Source: Bacillota bacterium (GTDB lineage Bacteria > Bacillota > Clostridia > Christensenellales > Aristaeellaceae). Taken from it: a stretch of DNA of 30,468 nucleotides. The notes under the pieces are model-generated. The model saw nothing but the letters and a program-made list of their open reading frames with translations. It was not told the DNA's origin and searched no databases. Shown here in pieces: positions 1 to 7,526 of the stretch. Position 1 is the first letter of the stretch, and the number at the start of each line of letters is the position of its first letter. The stretch lies in contig JAEWYP010000034.1 of assembly GCA_023395615.1 (NCBI GenBank), positions 1 through 30,468 of the forward strand, in the 5' to 3' direction. The position numbers and the translations under genes are program-made.

Positions 1-87
1 GTATTTCAGCGCCTCTTCCCCCAGATGGGAAAGCGCTGTCCGGCCAAAGATGATTTTTGCAGGATTTTGAAAAGTAAAATCGATCAT
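1..87 (-). CDS. iron-containing alcohol dehydrogenase, N-terminal part (runs off the left edge)
   Basis: The first 29 codons read into the left edge; the rest lies outside the window. The visible protein begins MIDFTFQNPAKIIFG and continues RTALSHLGEEALKY. The pattern of a short strand, then NPAKIIFG, then a Gly/Glu-rich helix is typical of the N-terminus of group III Fe-dependent alcohol dehydrogenases (butanol dehydrogenase/YqhD type), which reduce aldehydes to alcohols with NAD(P)H. The ATG at 87 is preceded by an AGGGGA ribosome binding site and, further up, a sigma-A promoter. Metal and cofactor residues lie outside the window, so the exact substrate cannot be judged. The family call rests on a short stretch. 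Confidence 0.72.
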   Translation of the reverse strand, partial: MIDFTFQNPAKIIFGRTALSHLGEEALKY

Positions 88-119
88 TACCAGTTCCCCT
101 TTCGGTTTCTCCGGATGTC

Positions 120-149
120 ATTATACATTGTTCCGCTGCTTTCCGTAAA
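120..149 (-). promoter_or_regulatory. sigma-A promoter for the alcohol dehydrogenase
   Basis: Read on the minus strand: TTTACG (144-149), an 18-nt spacer, then a perfect TATAAT (120-125). It lies about 33 nt upstream of the start codon at 87, leaving room for a short leader with the AGGGGA ribosome binding site. Confidence 0.6.
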
Positions 150-207
150 GGGCGAAACACGTTTGCACGCCACTCCCGAGGCAGAATCCCATCCGGTTCC
201 GTTATGA

Positions 208-403
208 TACTATTTCAAATCGTTAACGCTCCAATCTCGCGGCTCTTTGATCCTGTAGCATCGTCGCGAAGTCTCGACGTAGCCACCGCTACTCCAGTCG
301 CTTAGTCGTCGCAGGCTGCGCTGTCGCTTGCCTGCTCGCTTCGCTCCTCGTCACAAAATAAAATCACTCGCGATCTTTATTGCATTAATGAATTGAAACA
401 GTA
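208..403. repeat. MITE-like non-coding element with imperfect terminal inverted repeats
   Basis: The stretch between the alcohol dehydrogenase promoter and the oad operon terminator holds no credible gene. Its edges are inverted copies of each other: 208-226 reads TACTATTTCAAATCGTTAA, and the reverse complement of 385-403 reads TACTGTTTCAATTCATTAA, 16 of 19 identical. The interior is GC-rich, unlike the AT-rich edges, and full of GCGA-type motifs. It contains a stem GCAGGC/GCCTGC (311-316 with 330-335). A CTCGCG(N)TCTTT-like motif occurs near both ends in the same orientation (about 236-251 and 367-380). No clear target-site duplication was found. It could be a dispersed intergenic repeat, a MITE or a structured RNA; which one cannot be told from one copy. 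Confidence 0.5.
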
Positions 404-438
404 TAAAGCATCACAGACTGTCATTTTGCCCCAACAGC

Positions 439-470
439 AAAAACGCCCAAACGGCGTTACCGTTTGGGCG
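439..470 (-). terminator. intrinsic terminator of the decarboxylase operon
   Basis: A perfect 11-bp stem (444-454 with 460-470, CGCCCAAACGG and its complement) closes a 5-nt loop. On the minus strand it is followed by five T residues (439-443). It begins 16 nt past the stop codon of the last gene in the operon. Confidence 0.9.
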
Positions 471-485
471 CGTGGTGATCCGGGA

Positions 486-1886
486 TCAGACAGGCATGGT
501 CTTCTGTTCTTTGTCAAGCATGGTACTGTCCACACCCAACTGTTTAGCCTGGCGGTACTGGAAGTACTTCACGGCCACCTGCGGGAAGAGCGCGTAGCTC
601 AATACGTCTTCTTCCTGCTGGTAGTAATCGCGGATTTCTTCGCGGTACTTGTCCAGTTCCGGCGGGATATCATCGGCGGGGCGATGCGTGATCACTTTGT
701 CGTCGCCGATTACTTTTTTACGCACTTCTTCGTTCACAGGGGCGGGCAGACGGCCATATTCGCCGCGCAGCAAGCCCTTGGACTCCTTGGTGACCATCTT
801 GTAGCGCTCGCCGCCCAGAATGTTCATCACGGCCTGCGTGCCCACAATCTGGCTGGTGGGGGTGACCAGCGGGGGATAGCCAAAGTCCTTGCGTACGCGC
901 GGCACTTCCGCCAGCACGTCGTAGTACTTGTCCATGGCGTTAGCCTGCTTCAGCTGGCCGATCAGGTTACTCAGCATTCCGCCGGGCACCTGATAAATCA
1001 GGGTGTTGGCGTCGGTCGCGAGCACGCGAGCCGGGTCGCGCCAGCCTTCCTTGGTCAGTTCCTCCGCTACGCCGCGGAAGTAACCAGCCAGATCCACCAG
1101 CAGTTTCAGGTCCAGACCGGTATCATACTCGGTGCCCTGCAAGGTGGCGACCATCGCTTCGGTAGAGGGCTGAGACGTGCCGCCGCCTAACGGGGACAGC
1201 GCGGTATCAATCACGTCCACGCCCGCTTCCACGGCCTTGAGCAGCGTCATAGCGCCGGTGCCGGTGGTATCATGCGTGTGCAGGATGATGGGCAGGCCGG
1301 TTTCGGCCTTCAGGCGCTTCACCAGGCTGTACGCGGAATACGGCAGCAGCAGGTTCGCCATATCCTTGATGCAGATGATGTCCGCGCCCATCTTGGCGAT
1401 GTCCGCCGCGAGCTTGACGAAGTAATCCTCCGTATGCACGGGGCTGATGGTGTAGCTCATGGCGACTTCCGCGATGCCCTTGTATTTCTTGGTGGCTTTC
1501 ACGGCGGTTTCCATGTTGCGCAGGTCGTTGAGCGCATCGAAGCAGCGGATGATATCGCATCCGTTTTCCACGGTCTTCTTCACGAAGAAGTCCACCACGT
1601 CGTCAGCGTAATGCTTGTAGCCCAGTATGTTCTGGCCGCGCAGCAACATCTGCAGTTTGGTGTTGGGCAGGCCCTTGCGCAGGGTGCGCAGGCGCTCCCA
1701 CGGGTCCTCGTTCAGGAAGCGGAGGCAGCTGTCAAACGTTGCGCCCCCCCAGCACTCCAGCGAATAGTAGCCAACCTTGTCCAGTTTCTCAAACGCGGGC
1801 TCCATCTGGGAGATCCGCATACGCGTCGCGGCCTGGCTCTGGTGCGCGTCGCGCAGAATCGTATCGGTAATTCCGACCTTGGCCAT
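486..1886 (-). CDS. oadA: OadA/PycB/5S-type carboxyltransferase subunit (biotin domain absent)
   Basis: About 466 residues. This matches the carboxyltransferase part of oxaloacetate decarboxylase alpha, pyruvate carboxylase B and transcarboxylase 5S, which moves CO2 between oxaloacetate/pyruvate and biotin. The N-terminal DTILRDAHQS motif, GGATFDSCLRFL, the CIKDM lysine (carboxylated in the family) and the metal-binding HTHD are all present. Klebsiella-type OadA is near 600 residues and ends in a biotinyl domain. This protein stops after the carboxyltransferase and PYC_OADA regions, so it must use the separate biotin carrier two genes upstream. The ATG at 1886 is chosen over an in-frame TTG at 1904 because AAGGAG sits 8 nt before it, inside the longer reading frame. 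It is the last gene of the operon, ahead of a strong terminator. Whether the substrate is oxaloacetate or it works as a transcarboxylase is inference. Confidence 0.92.
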   Translation of the reverse strand: MAKVGITDTILRDAHQSQAATRMRISQMEPAFEKLDKVGYYSLECWGGATFDSCLRFLNEDPWERLRTLRKGLPNTKLQMLLRGQNILGYKHYADDVVDFFVKKTVENGCDIIRCFDALNDLRNMETAVKATKKYKGIAEVAMSYTISPVHTEDYFVKLAADIAKMGADIICIKDMANLLLPYSAYSLVKRLKAETGLPIILHTHDTTGTGAMTLLKAVEAGVDVIDTALSPLGGGTSQPSTEAMVATLQGTEYDTGLDLKLLVDLAGYFRGVAEELTKEGWRDPARVLATDANTLIYQVPGGMLSNLIGQLKQANAMDKYYDVLAEVPRVRKDFGYPPLVTPTSQIVGTQAVMNILGGERYKMVTKESKGLLRGEYGRLPAPVNEEVRKKVIGDDKVITHRPADDIPPELDKYREEIRDYYQQEEDVLSYALFPQVAVKYFQYRQAKQLGVDSTMLDKEQKTMPV

Positions 1887-1913
1887 GATAAATTCTCCTT
1901 TCAAACGTGCGGC

Positions 1914-3152
1914 TTACGCCCCGAACATGCTCAGCAGGATGCCCGCCGCAATTGCGGAACCGATAACGCCCGCCACGTTGGGGCCCATCGCGTGCATCAG
2001 CAGGAAGTTGCCCGGGTTGGCCTTCTGACCTTCCACCTGGCTTACACGCGCCGCCATCGGTACGGCGGATACGCCTGCGGAGCCGATCAGCGGGTTGATC
2101 TTGCCACCGGAAATTTTATTCATCAGTTTGCCCAGCAGCACGCCGCCCGCGGTGCCAAAGCCGAACGCAAACACGCCCAACACGATGATTTCCAGCGTTT
2201 GCACGTTCAGGAAGGTTTGCGCGCTTGCCGTTGCGCCGACCGTAACTCCAAGGAAGATAACGACGATATTATTCAAATCGTTCTCGGAGGTTTTCGTTAG
2301 ACGTTCCACCACGCCGCTTTCGCGGAAGAGGTTACCCAGCATCAGCATGCCGACCAGCGGCGCAGCCGCGGGCAGGAGGAGGCTTACGATAATGGTAACG
2401 GCGATCGGGAAGATGATCTTTTCGCGTTTGCTGACGGGGCGAAGCTGCTCCATCACGATCATGCGTTCCTTTTTGGTGGTCAGCGCGCGCATAATCGGCG
2501 GCTGAATCACGGGCACAAGCGCCATGTAGCTGTACGCAGCCACGGCGATAGGCCCAAGCAGATGGGGCGCCAGTTTACCGGTCAGGTAGATGGCCGTGGG
2601 GCCGTCCGCGCCGCCGATGATACCGATCGAGCTGGCTTCCGCGGGCGTAAAGCCCAGCAGCAGCGCGCCGATGAAGGTAACAAAGATACCCAGCTGTGCA
2701 GCAGCACCCAGCAAAAGGCTCTTGGGGTTGGCGATCAGAGGGCCGAAGTCGGTCATCGCGCCAACGCCCAGAAAGATCAGCGGCGGGTAGATACCCAGCT
2801 TAACGCCCTGATAGAGATAGTACAGTAAACCACCGGTCTGCTTGATATACTGGAAAACGGTCGTACCGTCCGCCAGAATCACCGGGATACCGCTTTTACC
2901 CGCGTGCGTCGCCTCGTTAAAATACTCGTACGTCGGCCCATCCATCAGGCCCGCCAGCGGCAGGTTGGCCAGCAGCATGCCAAACGCGATGGGTAAAAGC
3001 AGCAGGGGTTCGTATTTCTTCACGATCGCCAGATAAATCAACACACAGGCGATCGCAAGCATAATCAGGTTTTGCGGTGAACTGATCAGCGCCGAGATAC
3101 CTGACGTCTGTGCGAGTTTTACCAAACTTTCGCCGATATTGATGCTTTCCAT
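1914..3152 (-). CDS. oadB: Na+-translocating decarboxylase beta subunit
   Basis: A 412-residue polytopic membrane protein of the OadB/MmdB/GcdB family. This subunit decarboxylates carboxybiotin and uses the energy to export Na+. The conserved GGADGPTAIYLT segment holds the Asp that is essential in the Klebsiella enzyme. The second conserved segment, NPLIGSAGVSAVPMAARVSQ, carries the Asn/Gly/Ser positions known to take part in Na+ transport. Hydrophobic segments run through most of the protein, and length is normal for the family. The start at 3152 lies rather far (about 13 nt) from its AGGAG site. An out-of-frame ATG at 3162 lies closer to that site but opens a frame with no family resemblance. 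The gene sits between the biotin carrier and the oadA-like gene. Confidence 0.95.
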   Translation of the reverse strand: MESINIGESLVKLAQTSGISALISSPQNLIMLAIACVLIYLAIVKKYEPLLLLPIAFGMLLANLPLAGLMDGPTYEYFNEATHAGKSGIPVILADGTTVFQYIKQTGGLLYYLYQGVKLGIYPPLIFLGVGAMTDFGPLIANPKSLLLGAAAQLGIFVTFIGALLLGFTPAEASSIGIIGGADGPTAIYLTGKLAPHLLGPIAVAAYSYMALVPVIQPPIMRALTTKKERMIVMEQLRPVSKREKIIFPIAVTIIVSLLLPAAAPLVGMLMLGNLFRESGVVERLTKTSENDLNNIVVIFLGVTVGATASAQTFLNVQTLEIIVLGVFAFGFGTAGGVLLGKLMNKISGGKINPLIGSAGVSAVPMAARVSQVEGQKANPGNFLLMHAMGPNVAGVIGSAIAAGILLSMFGA

Positions 3153-3199
3153 GGTCGTCCATTCACTCCTTTTCTATCTTGTTGCAGAGCATAACGGAC

Positions 3200-3583
3200 T
3201 TAACCGATCACAACCATCAAATCGCCGCTGCTGACAGAAGCGCCCTTATTAACGGCGATCTGTTTCACGGTTCCATCAACGGGAGCAATGATCTCGTTCT
3301 CCATTTTCATGGCTTCCAAAATCAGCAGTATGGTGCCCTTCTTTACGGTATCGCCAACCTTGCACTTCAGGTCCAGGATGGTGCCGGGCATCGGGGAATT
3401 GATTTTGGTGCCGCCGGCTACAGCCTTGGCGGCGGGCTTGGCAGCCGGCGCGGGGGCCGCGACCGGCGCGGGAGCGGCGGCAACAGGGGCAGGCGCTGCA
3501 ACAGGGGCGGCGGCACCGGCGGCCACTTCATCAACAGAGACCTGATACGCAACGCCATTGACAGTAATGTTAAACTGACGCAT
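3200..3583 (-). CDS. mmdC: biotin carboxyl carrier subunit of the decarboxylase (MmdC/gcdC type)
   Basis: A 127-residue carrier with three parts: a small N-terminal strand region (1-22), a flexible Ala/Pro linker (about 23-57), and a C-terminal biotinyl domain (58-127). Lys93 lies in the EAMKMENE biotinylation motif, 34 residues from the C-terminus, the usual spacing. It carries CO2 from the carboxyltransferases to the beta subunit. A longer in-frame reading from 3733 exists, but the ATG at 3583 has AAGGAGG 10 nt upstream and gives the typical MRQFNITVNG start. The linker is low-complexity at the DNA level (repeated GCN-CCN codons). The symbol follows the Veillonella methylmalonyl-CoA decarboxylase naming. 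Confidence 0.93.
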   Translation of the reverse strand: MRQFNITVNGVAYQVSVDEVAAGAAAPVAAPAPVAAAPAPVAAPAPAAKPAAKAVAGGTKINSPMPGTILDLKCKVGDTVKKGTILLILEAMKMENEIIAPVDGTVKQIAVNKGASVSSGDLMVVIG

Positions 3584-3635
3584 AAAGGGGAATCCTCCTT
3601 GTGTAAATAATTCATTCGATGCGGTTGGGTAACCG

Positions 3636-3992
3636 TTACATCCGGCTGTAAACCTGATCCTCGCGGCCCGCGAGGTTCCACGCGGCCGCGTTATGCACCC
3701 GGCGAACCCGGCGCACAACGAATCCGGTATCACCCTGCCAGATCGCAGCGATGGCGGCGGTAATGGCGGCGATCGTTTCCGGCGTCACACCCTCATCTGC
3801 TATATCCATAACGGTTTCCGGTTCTTCCTCGGCAAGCGCTTCCGGTTCGACAGAAACAGATGCGTTCTTCTTGCCGCGCGGTTGAGAAAAATACGTGATC
3901 AGCTTGATGCAGCCAATCAGCAGAACCAGCCCCGCAAAGACGATCACCAGACCGATCGCCATCACGGAAAGGCCGAATAACAACTTGTCCAT
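3636..3992 (-). CDS. oadG: decarboxylase gamma/delta subunit (OadG/MmdD family)
   Basis: A 118-residue protein. It has one N-terminal membrane helix (about residues 9-30), an acidic Ala/Glu/Pro-rich linker, and a C-terminal segment reading VTPETIAAITAAIAAI followed by an Arg-rich WNLAGREDQVYSR tail. This matches the small membrane-anchor subunit of Na+-pumping decarboxylases, which holds the carboxyltransferase and the beta subunit together. The start at 3992 has an AAGGAAG site about 8 nt upstream. It lies between the mmdA-like gene and the biotin carrier, the same place as mmdD in methylmalonyl-CoA decarboxylase operons. Confidence 0.88.
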   Translation of the reverse strand: MDKLLFGLSVMAIGLVIVFAGLVLLIGCIKLITYFSQPRGKKNASVSVEPEALAEEEPETVMDIADEGVTPETIAAITAAIAAIWQGDTGFVVRRVRRVHNAAAWNLAGREDQVYSRM

Positions 3993-4013
3993 CGTTTATC
4001 TTCCTTTCGCGCT

Positions 4014-5486
4014 TTACAGGGGCATGTTGCCGTGTTTCTTAGCCGGGTTGCTGTCGCGTTTGCTGAACAGCATTTCCAGCGCGGCGGCCAGCAGCTTGCG
4101 CGTCTGGGCGGGATCGATCACGTCGTCCACCAGGCCCGCTTCGGCAGCTTTCAGCGCGCCGGCAACTTCCTCAACGTATTTCGCGGCGTATTTGGCGCGC
4201 GCTTCGTCGGGCGTGCCCTTGTCGGCCTTTACTTCGTCGCCGTACAACACCGCCACGGCGGCTTCCGGCGTAAGGGCGCTGATGATCGCGTCGGGCCAGG
4301 CATAGGTAACGTCCGCATTCGCCTTGCCGCCCATGGCTACATAAGCCTGGCCGACGGCGCTGCCGGTGACCACGCACAGTTTGGGCACAGTCGCGGTTGC
4401 GTAGGCGTACAGTAACTGGCTCTGCGCGTTCATCAGCCAGCTCTGGTTATCCAGCTTGTCAATCTTCACCCCGCTGGTGTTGAGCACGCTCACCACGGGC
4501 AGGTTGAAGCAATCCATAAAGTGCACGAAACGCGCGGCTTTCTGCAGCGCACCGGCGGTCAGATAGCCCGCTTCGGTGGCGACAACACCCACGGAGTGGC
4601 CCGCGATGCGGCCCATGGCCGTGTGCACGCCGGTTTCGTAAGCGGCTTTCAGCTCCAGCATCGTGCCGGCGTCAAACAGATCCGCAAGCACTGCGGACGC
4701 TTTGTCGGCATCCACAGCGGAAAGCAGGCGGTTCATATCGTCGCCGTCCACCAGTTCGGCGTCTTCGGCGTTGCAGCCGGGCAGCAGCGAAAGGGCCTTC
4801 ACCGCCATATCCAGCGCTTCGGCTTCGTCCGCCGCCACCAGCGAGCATCCGCCCTGTTTGGCCATCATCTCCGCGCCGCCCAGCGCGTCGATTTTCACGT
4901 CCACGCCGTTCATCGCCGCCAGCACCTGCGGGCCGAACACCATCATGGAAGAAACTTTCTTCGCCATGATGCTCACATCCGCCAGCTGGGCAATCAGCGC
5001 CGCGCCGCCGATGCAGGGACCGAGCACGACCGCGACCATCGGGCATACGCCGCTCAGGCGGGCCATGTTGCGGTAAATTTCCGCATAGGCGTTCATCGCT
5101 TCCGCGCCCTCATCCACACGCACACCGGCGCTGTCGCAAAGGGCCAGTACGGGCGCGCCGGTTTTAAGGGCAAGATCCAGCGTTTTGTTAATCTTTTGCG
5201 CCTGAAGTTTCCCCATTGCGCCGCCGTGAACCGTGAAGTCCTGGGCGAACAGGTAAACCGGGCGATTCTGGATCGTTGCGTATCCGGTTACGACGCCTGC
5301 CGCTCCCCCGTTTTCACTGACGAGCGCATACATCTCCACGAAACTGCCGTTATCCACGAGCTTCTCGATACGCTCGCGCGCGGTCAGCTTGCCTGCGTCA
5401 CGCTGCGCCTTGATGCGTTTCTCATCACCCGTGTTCAGGGCGTCGCGAAGCGCCTGCACCTTGGTTAGGTCTTGAGAGTTCTGCAT
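4014..5486 (-). CDS. mmdA: MmdA/PccB-type acyl-CoA carboxyltransferase subunit
   Basis: A 490-residue carboxyltransferase of the methylmalonyl-CoA decarboxylase alpha / propionyl-CoA carboxylase beta superfamily. It starts with the typical RIKAQRDAGKLTARERIEKLVD region. The first crotonase-like domain holds FAQDFTVHGGAMG, DSAGVRVDEG and GPCIGGAA. The second holds ATEAGYLTAGA, NTSGVKID, GSAVGQAYVAMGG and the WPDA motif. Members take CO2 from an acyl-CoA such as methylmalonyl-CoA onto biotin. The first subdomain diverges from classic MmdA (shorter, MCALVSENGGAAG-type region), so the acyl-CoA substrate is uncertain. First gene of the five-gene operon; AAGGAGAA lies about 7 nt upstream of the ATG. 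I found no convincing sigma-A promoter in 5487-5640. Confidence 0.87.
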   Translation of the reverse strand: MQNSQDLTKVQALRDALNTGDEKRIKAQRDAGKLTARERIEKLVDNGSFVEMYALVSENGGAAGVVTGYATIQNRPVYLFAQDFTVHGGAMGKLQAQKINKTLDLALKTGAPVLALCDSAGVRVDEGAEAMNAYAEIYRNMARLSGVCPMVAVVLGPCIGGAALIAQLADVSIMAKKVSSMMVFGPQVLAAMNGVDVKIDALGGAEMMAKQGGCSLVAADEAEALDMAVKALSLLPGCNAEDAELVDGDDMNRLLSAVDADKASAVLADLFDAGTMLELKAAYETGVHTAMGRIAGHSVGVVATEAGYLTAGALQKAARFVHFMDCFNLPVVSVLNTSGVKIDKLDNQSWLMNAQSQLLYAYATATVPKLCVVTGSAVGQAYVAMGGKANADVTYAWPDAIISALTPEAAVAVLYGDEVKADKGTPDEARAKYAAKYVEEVAGALKAAEAGLVDDVIDPAQTRKLLAAALEMLFSKRDSNPAKKHGNMPL

Positions 5487-5657
5487 TTCCGTTCTCCTTC
5501 CGTCGGGTCAATCTGCCGTATTTTGGGATGTGTTGAAAAAGCTCAATTCTTTCCCGTTTCTATCTCTTCTGCATATACCTCCTCTTTTCCTGCCTGTGTG
5601 TTAGAATTTTGACAATTTTTTTCGTTCTTTCCCTGTACTTCTCAGGCAAAGAAACAA

Positions 5658-5679
5658 GCGCGAAGCCGAAGCCCCGCGC
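5658..5679 (-). terminator. probable terminator after the GNAT gene
   Basis: On the minus strand a GCGCG/CGCGC stem with an inner GC pair closes a TTCG-type loop and is followed by a T-rich run (TTGTTTC, 5648-5657). It lies about 55 nt past the stop at 5733. The stem is imperfect and the T run is interrupted, so this is a modest call. The rest of 5487-5732 holds the leader of the mmdA operon and no gene. Confidence 0.42.
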
Positions 5680-5732
5680 CTTTGCGATGCCTGCCATGCA
5701 GCCGTTTGAGCGATCCCCCGCGGCCGTACTTT

Positions 5733-6506
5733 TCAGTCGATTTCGTAGGTCGTATAGGGTCGGTCGTAAACATAGCCCAGTTTCTCCGCCAGCGCGACCG
5801 ATTCACGGTTGGCCGCATCCCAGCTGGGGTACAGGCCGCGTTTAAAACATCGCAGCATCAGCGCCGCGCCGCAGGCTGTCGCCAGCCCGCGTCTGCGCCA
5901 GTCCATGCGGGTATCAATCTCAATTTCGATGCCGCCTCGAAAAACCACGTAGGAGGAGGCTCCGGCCACCGGCTCCTCCCCGTATAACCCCAGCACACCC
6001 AAACCGCGTGCCTTATAATCCTCTTCATCCCGGAACTGGCTCACGAAATCCCGCGACCATTCCTCCGCCCGCACCTTATGGTACAACTCCCCTTCCAGCG
6101 GAGTCAACCGAACGCCCGTCGGAAGTGTCTCGGTAATGCGGAGTAACGCATCCCCGTTAAAATGATCCACATCCTTGCGGATGGCGTACCGTTCCACCTT
6201 ACGGGCCAGATTGCCCCATACGCGCTCAATCACCGGGTGCCATTCCGGTTCCCGTGACGACAGCAGGATCATCCGCCCCTGCATCGATGGCGGTCGATAA
6301 CCCGCCAGCGTTTCTGCCTCCGGGCACCCCGCGTCGCCAGCCAGAAAGGCAATATCCCCATTCGACACCAACGCCGCCGTATGCGTGGGGTTAGCATATG
6401 CTTCTCCCATGCATCCGTCTAGTGTGGAGCGCGCCAGATTTTCCGGCCAGCCCTCAAACAGTGGCGCGATCCGGTCCATATCCGTTACACGATACAGCGT
6501 TTGCAT
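5733..6506 (-). CDS. GNAT-family N-acetyltransferase
   Basis: A 257-residue protein. The N-terminal half (1-135) has no motif I recognise. The C-terminal half (about 150-257) is a GNAT fold: LGVLGLYGEEPVAGASS, then IEIEIDTRMDWRRRGLATACG with the Arg/Gly acetyl-CoA loop, then a closing WDAANRESVALAEKLGY segment. This layout matches the family Pfam calls GNAT_acetyltran (PF12746), which is common in Clostridia and has no settled substrate. Its ATG shares one base with the capE stop codon, so it is translationally coupled to capE. A role in modifying the CapE-derived sugar is possible but unsupported by sequence; it may be an unrelated passenger. Confidence 0.82.
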   Translation of the reverse strand: MQTLYRVTDMDRIAPLFEGWPENLARSTLDGCMGEAYANPTHTAALVSNGDIAFLAGDAGCPEAETLAGYRPPSMQGRMILLSSREPEWHPVIERVWGNLARKVERYAIRKDVDHFNGDALLRITETLPTGVRLTPLEGELYHKVRAEEWSRDFVSQFRDEEDYKARGLGVLGLYGEEPVAGASSYVVFRGGIEIEIDTRMDWRRRGLATACGAALMLRCFKRGLYPSWDAANRESVALAEKLGYVYDRPYTTYEID

Positions 6507-7525
6507 CAGCCGTTCCAGCCTGCCAGTTCTTCCTGTATATAAGGAAGGGCCAGCAATTTTTCCGTCATTTCTTCCACGGTCAGCAATTGGGTGTTGCTGC
6601 TGTTAAACTCGGTCAGGGTATTGCGATCGCGGTCACCCTGTACCATATATTTATCGTAGTTCAGGTCACGCACGTCGGCGGGCACGCGGTAAAAATCACC
6701 CATATCCACAGCATGCATGCATTCCTCATTCGTCAGAAGCGTTTCGTACATCTTTTCCCCGTGCCGCATACCGATCCGCTGGTCGGGCAGATCGGAATGG
6801 AAAATTCGCTTCACTGCCTGCGTCAGCACGCCAATCGTGCAGGCCGGGGATTTTTTGACCAGAATATCGCCGGTATGCGCATGTTCAAACGCATACAGCA
6901 CCAGTTCCACCGCCTCGTCCAGGCTCATCATGAAACGCGTCATTTCCGGCTCGGTTACGGTGATTGGCCGACCCGCTTTGATCTGCTCGATAAACAGCGG
7001 GATGACCGATCCGCGGGAACACATCACGTTGCCGTAACGCGTGCCGCAGATCAGCGTATTTTCAGGTGAAACCGTGCGCGATTTAGCCACAAACACCTTT
7101 TCCATCATCGCTTTGGAAGTGCCCATGGCGTTGATGGGATAGGCCGCCTTATCGGTCGACAGGCAGATCACCTTGCGCACCCCCGCCTCAATGCAGGCGG
7201 AGAGTACGTTTTCCGTGCCCAGCACGTTGGTTTTTACCGCTTCCAGCGGGAAAAACTCGCAGGAGGGTACCTGTTTCAGCGCAGCGGCGTGGAACAGGTA
7301 ATCCACCCCATACAGCGCCGCCGTTACGGAATCGCGATCGCGCACATCGCCGATGTAATACTTGATTTTATCGTTTTGATACCGATGGCGCATATCGTCC
7401 TGCTTTTTTTCATCGCGGCTGAAAATGCGGATTTCCCGGATCGGCGTATTCAGAAAGCGTTTCAGCACCGCCTCGCCAAACGAGCCGGTGCCGCCGGTGA
7501 TCATCAGCGTTTTTCCCTCAAACAC
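6506..7525 (-). CDS. capE: UDP-GlcNAc 4,6-dehydratase/5-epimerase (CapE/FnlA/WbjB type)
   Basis: About 339 residues, an extended SDR. The NAD site is MITGGTGSFGEAVL. The IFSRDEKKQDDMRHRY and HAAALKQVPSCEF signatures point to the CapE/FnlA/WbjB branch rather than the PseB/FlaA1 branch. The catalytic region is STDKAAYPINAMGTSKAMMEK, in which the usual catalytic Tyr position of SDRs is replaced by Met-Gly-Thr-Ser-Lys as in this family. Known members convert UDP-GlcNAc to a UDP-4-keto-6-deoxy-L-sugar, the first step toward UDP-L-FucNAc. The start is the GTG at 7525: AGGAGG lies 9 nt upstream, and the protein then begins MFEGKTLMITGG. Only one base separates it from the purC stop. CapF is not in the window; a CapG/WecB-like epimerase occurs at 26175. 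Confidence 0.92.
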   Translation of the reverse strand: MFEGKTLMITGGTGSFGEAVLKRFLNTPIREIRIFSRDEKKQDDMRHRYQNDKIKYYIGDVRDRDSVTAALYGVDYLFHAAALKQVPSCEFFPLEAVKTNVLGTENVLSACIEAGVRKVICLSTDKAAYPINAMGTSKAMMEKVFVAKSRTVSPENTLICGTRYGNVMCSRGSVIPLFIEQIKAGRPITVTEPEMTRFMMSLDEAVELVLYAFEHAHTGDILVKKSPACTIGVLTQAVKRIFHSDLPDQRIGMRHGEKMYETLLTNEECMHAVDMGDFYRVPADVRDLNYDKYMVQGDRDRNTLTEFNSSNTQLLTVEEMTEKLLALPYIQEELAGWNG

Positions 7526-7526
7526 G

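Noticed and set aside
25..207. A 60-codon plus-strand frame at the left edge
   Set aside because: It lies antisense to the alcohol dehydrogenase start and its promoter and resembles nothing known.
3424..3530. Repeated short Ala/Pro codons in the biotin carrier gene looking like a tandem repeat
   Set aside because: This is the usual low-complexity linker of biotin carrier proteins, not a separate element.
5560..5574. A mini reading frame (ATGCAGAAGAGATAG on the minus strand) behind GAGGAGG in the mmdA leader
   Set aside because: The spacing to the ATG is only about 3 nt and the peptide has 4 residues; too weak to call a leader peptide.
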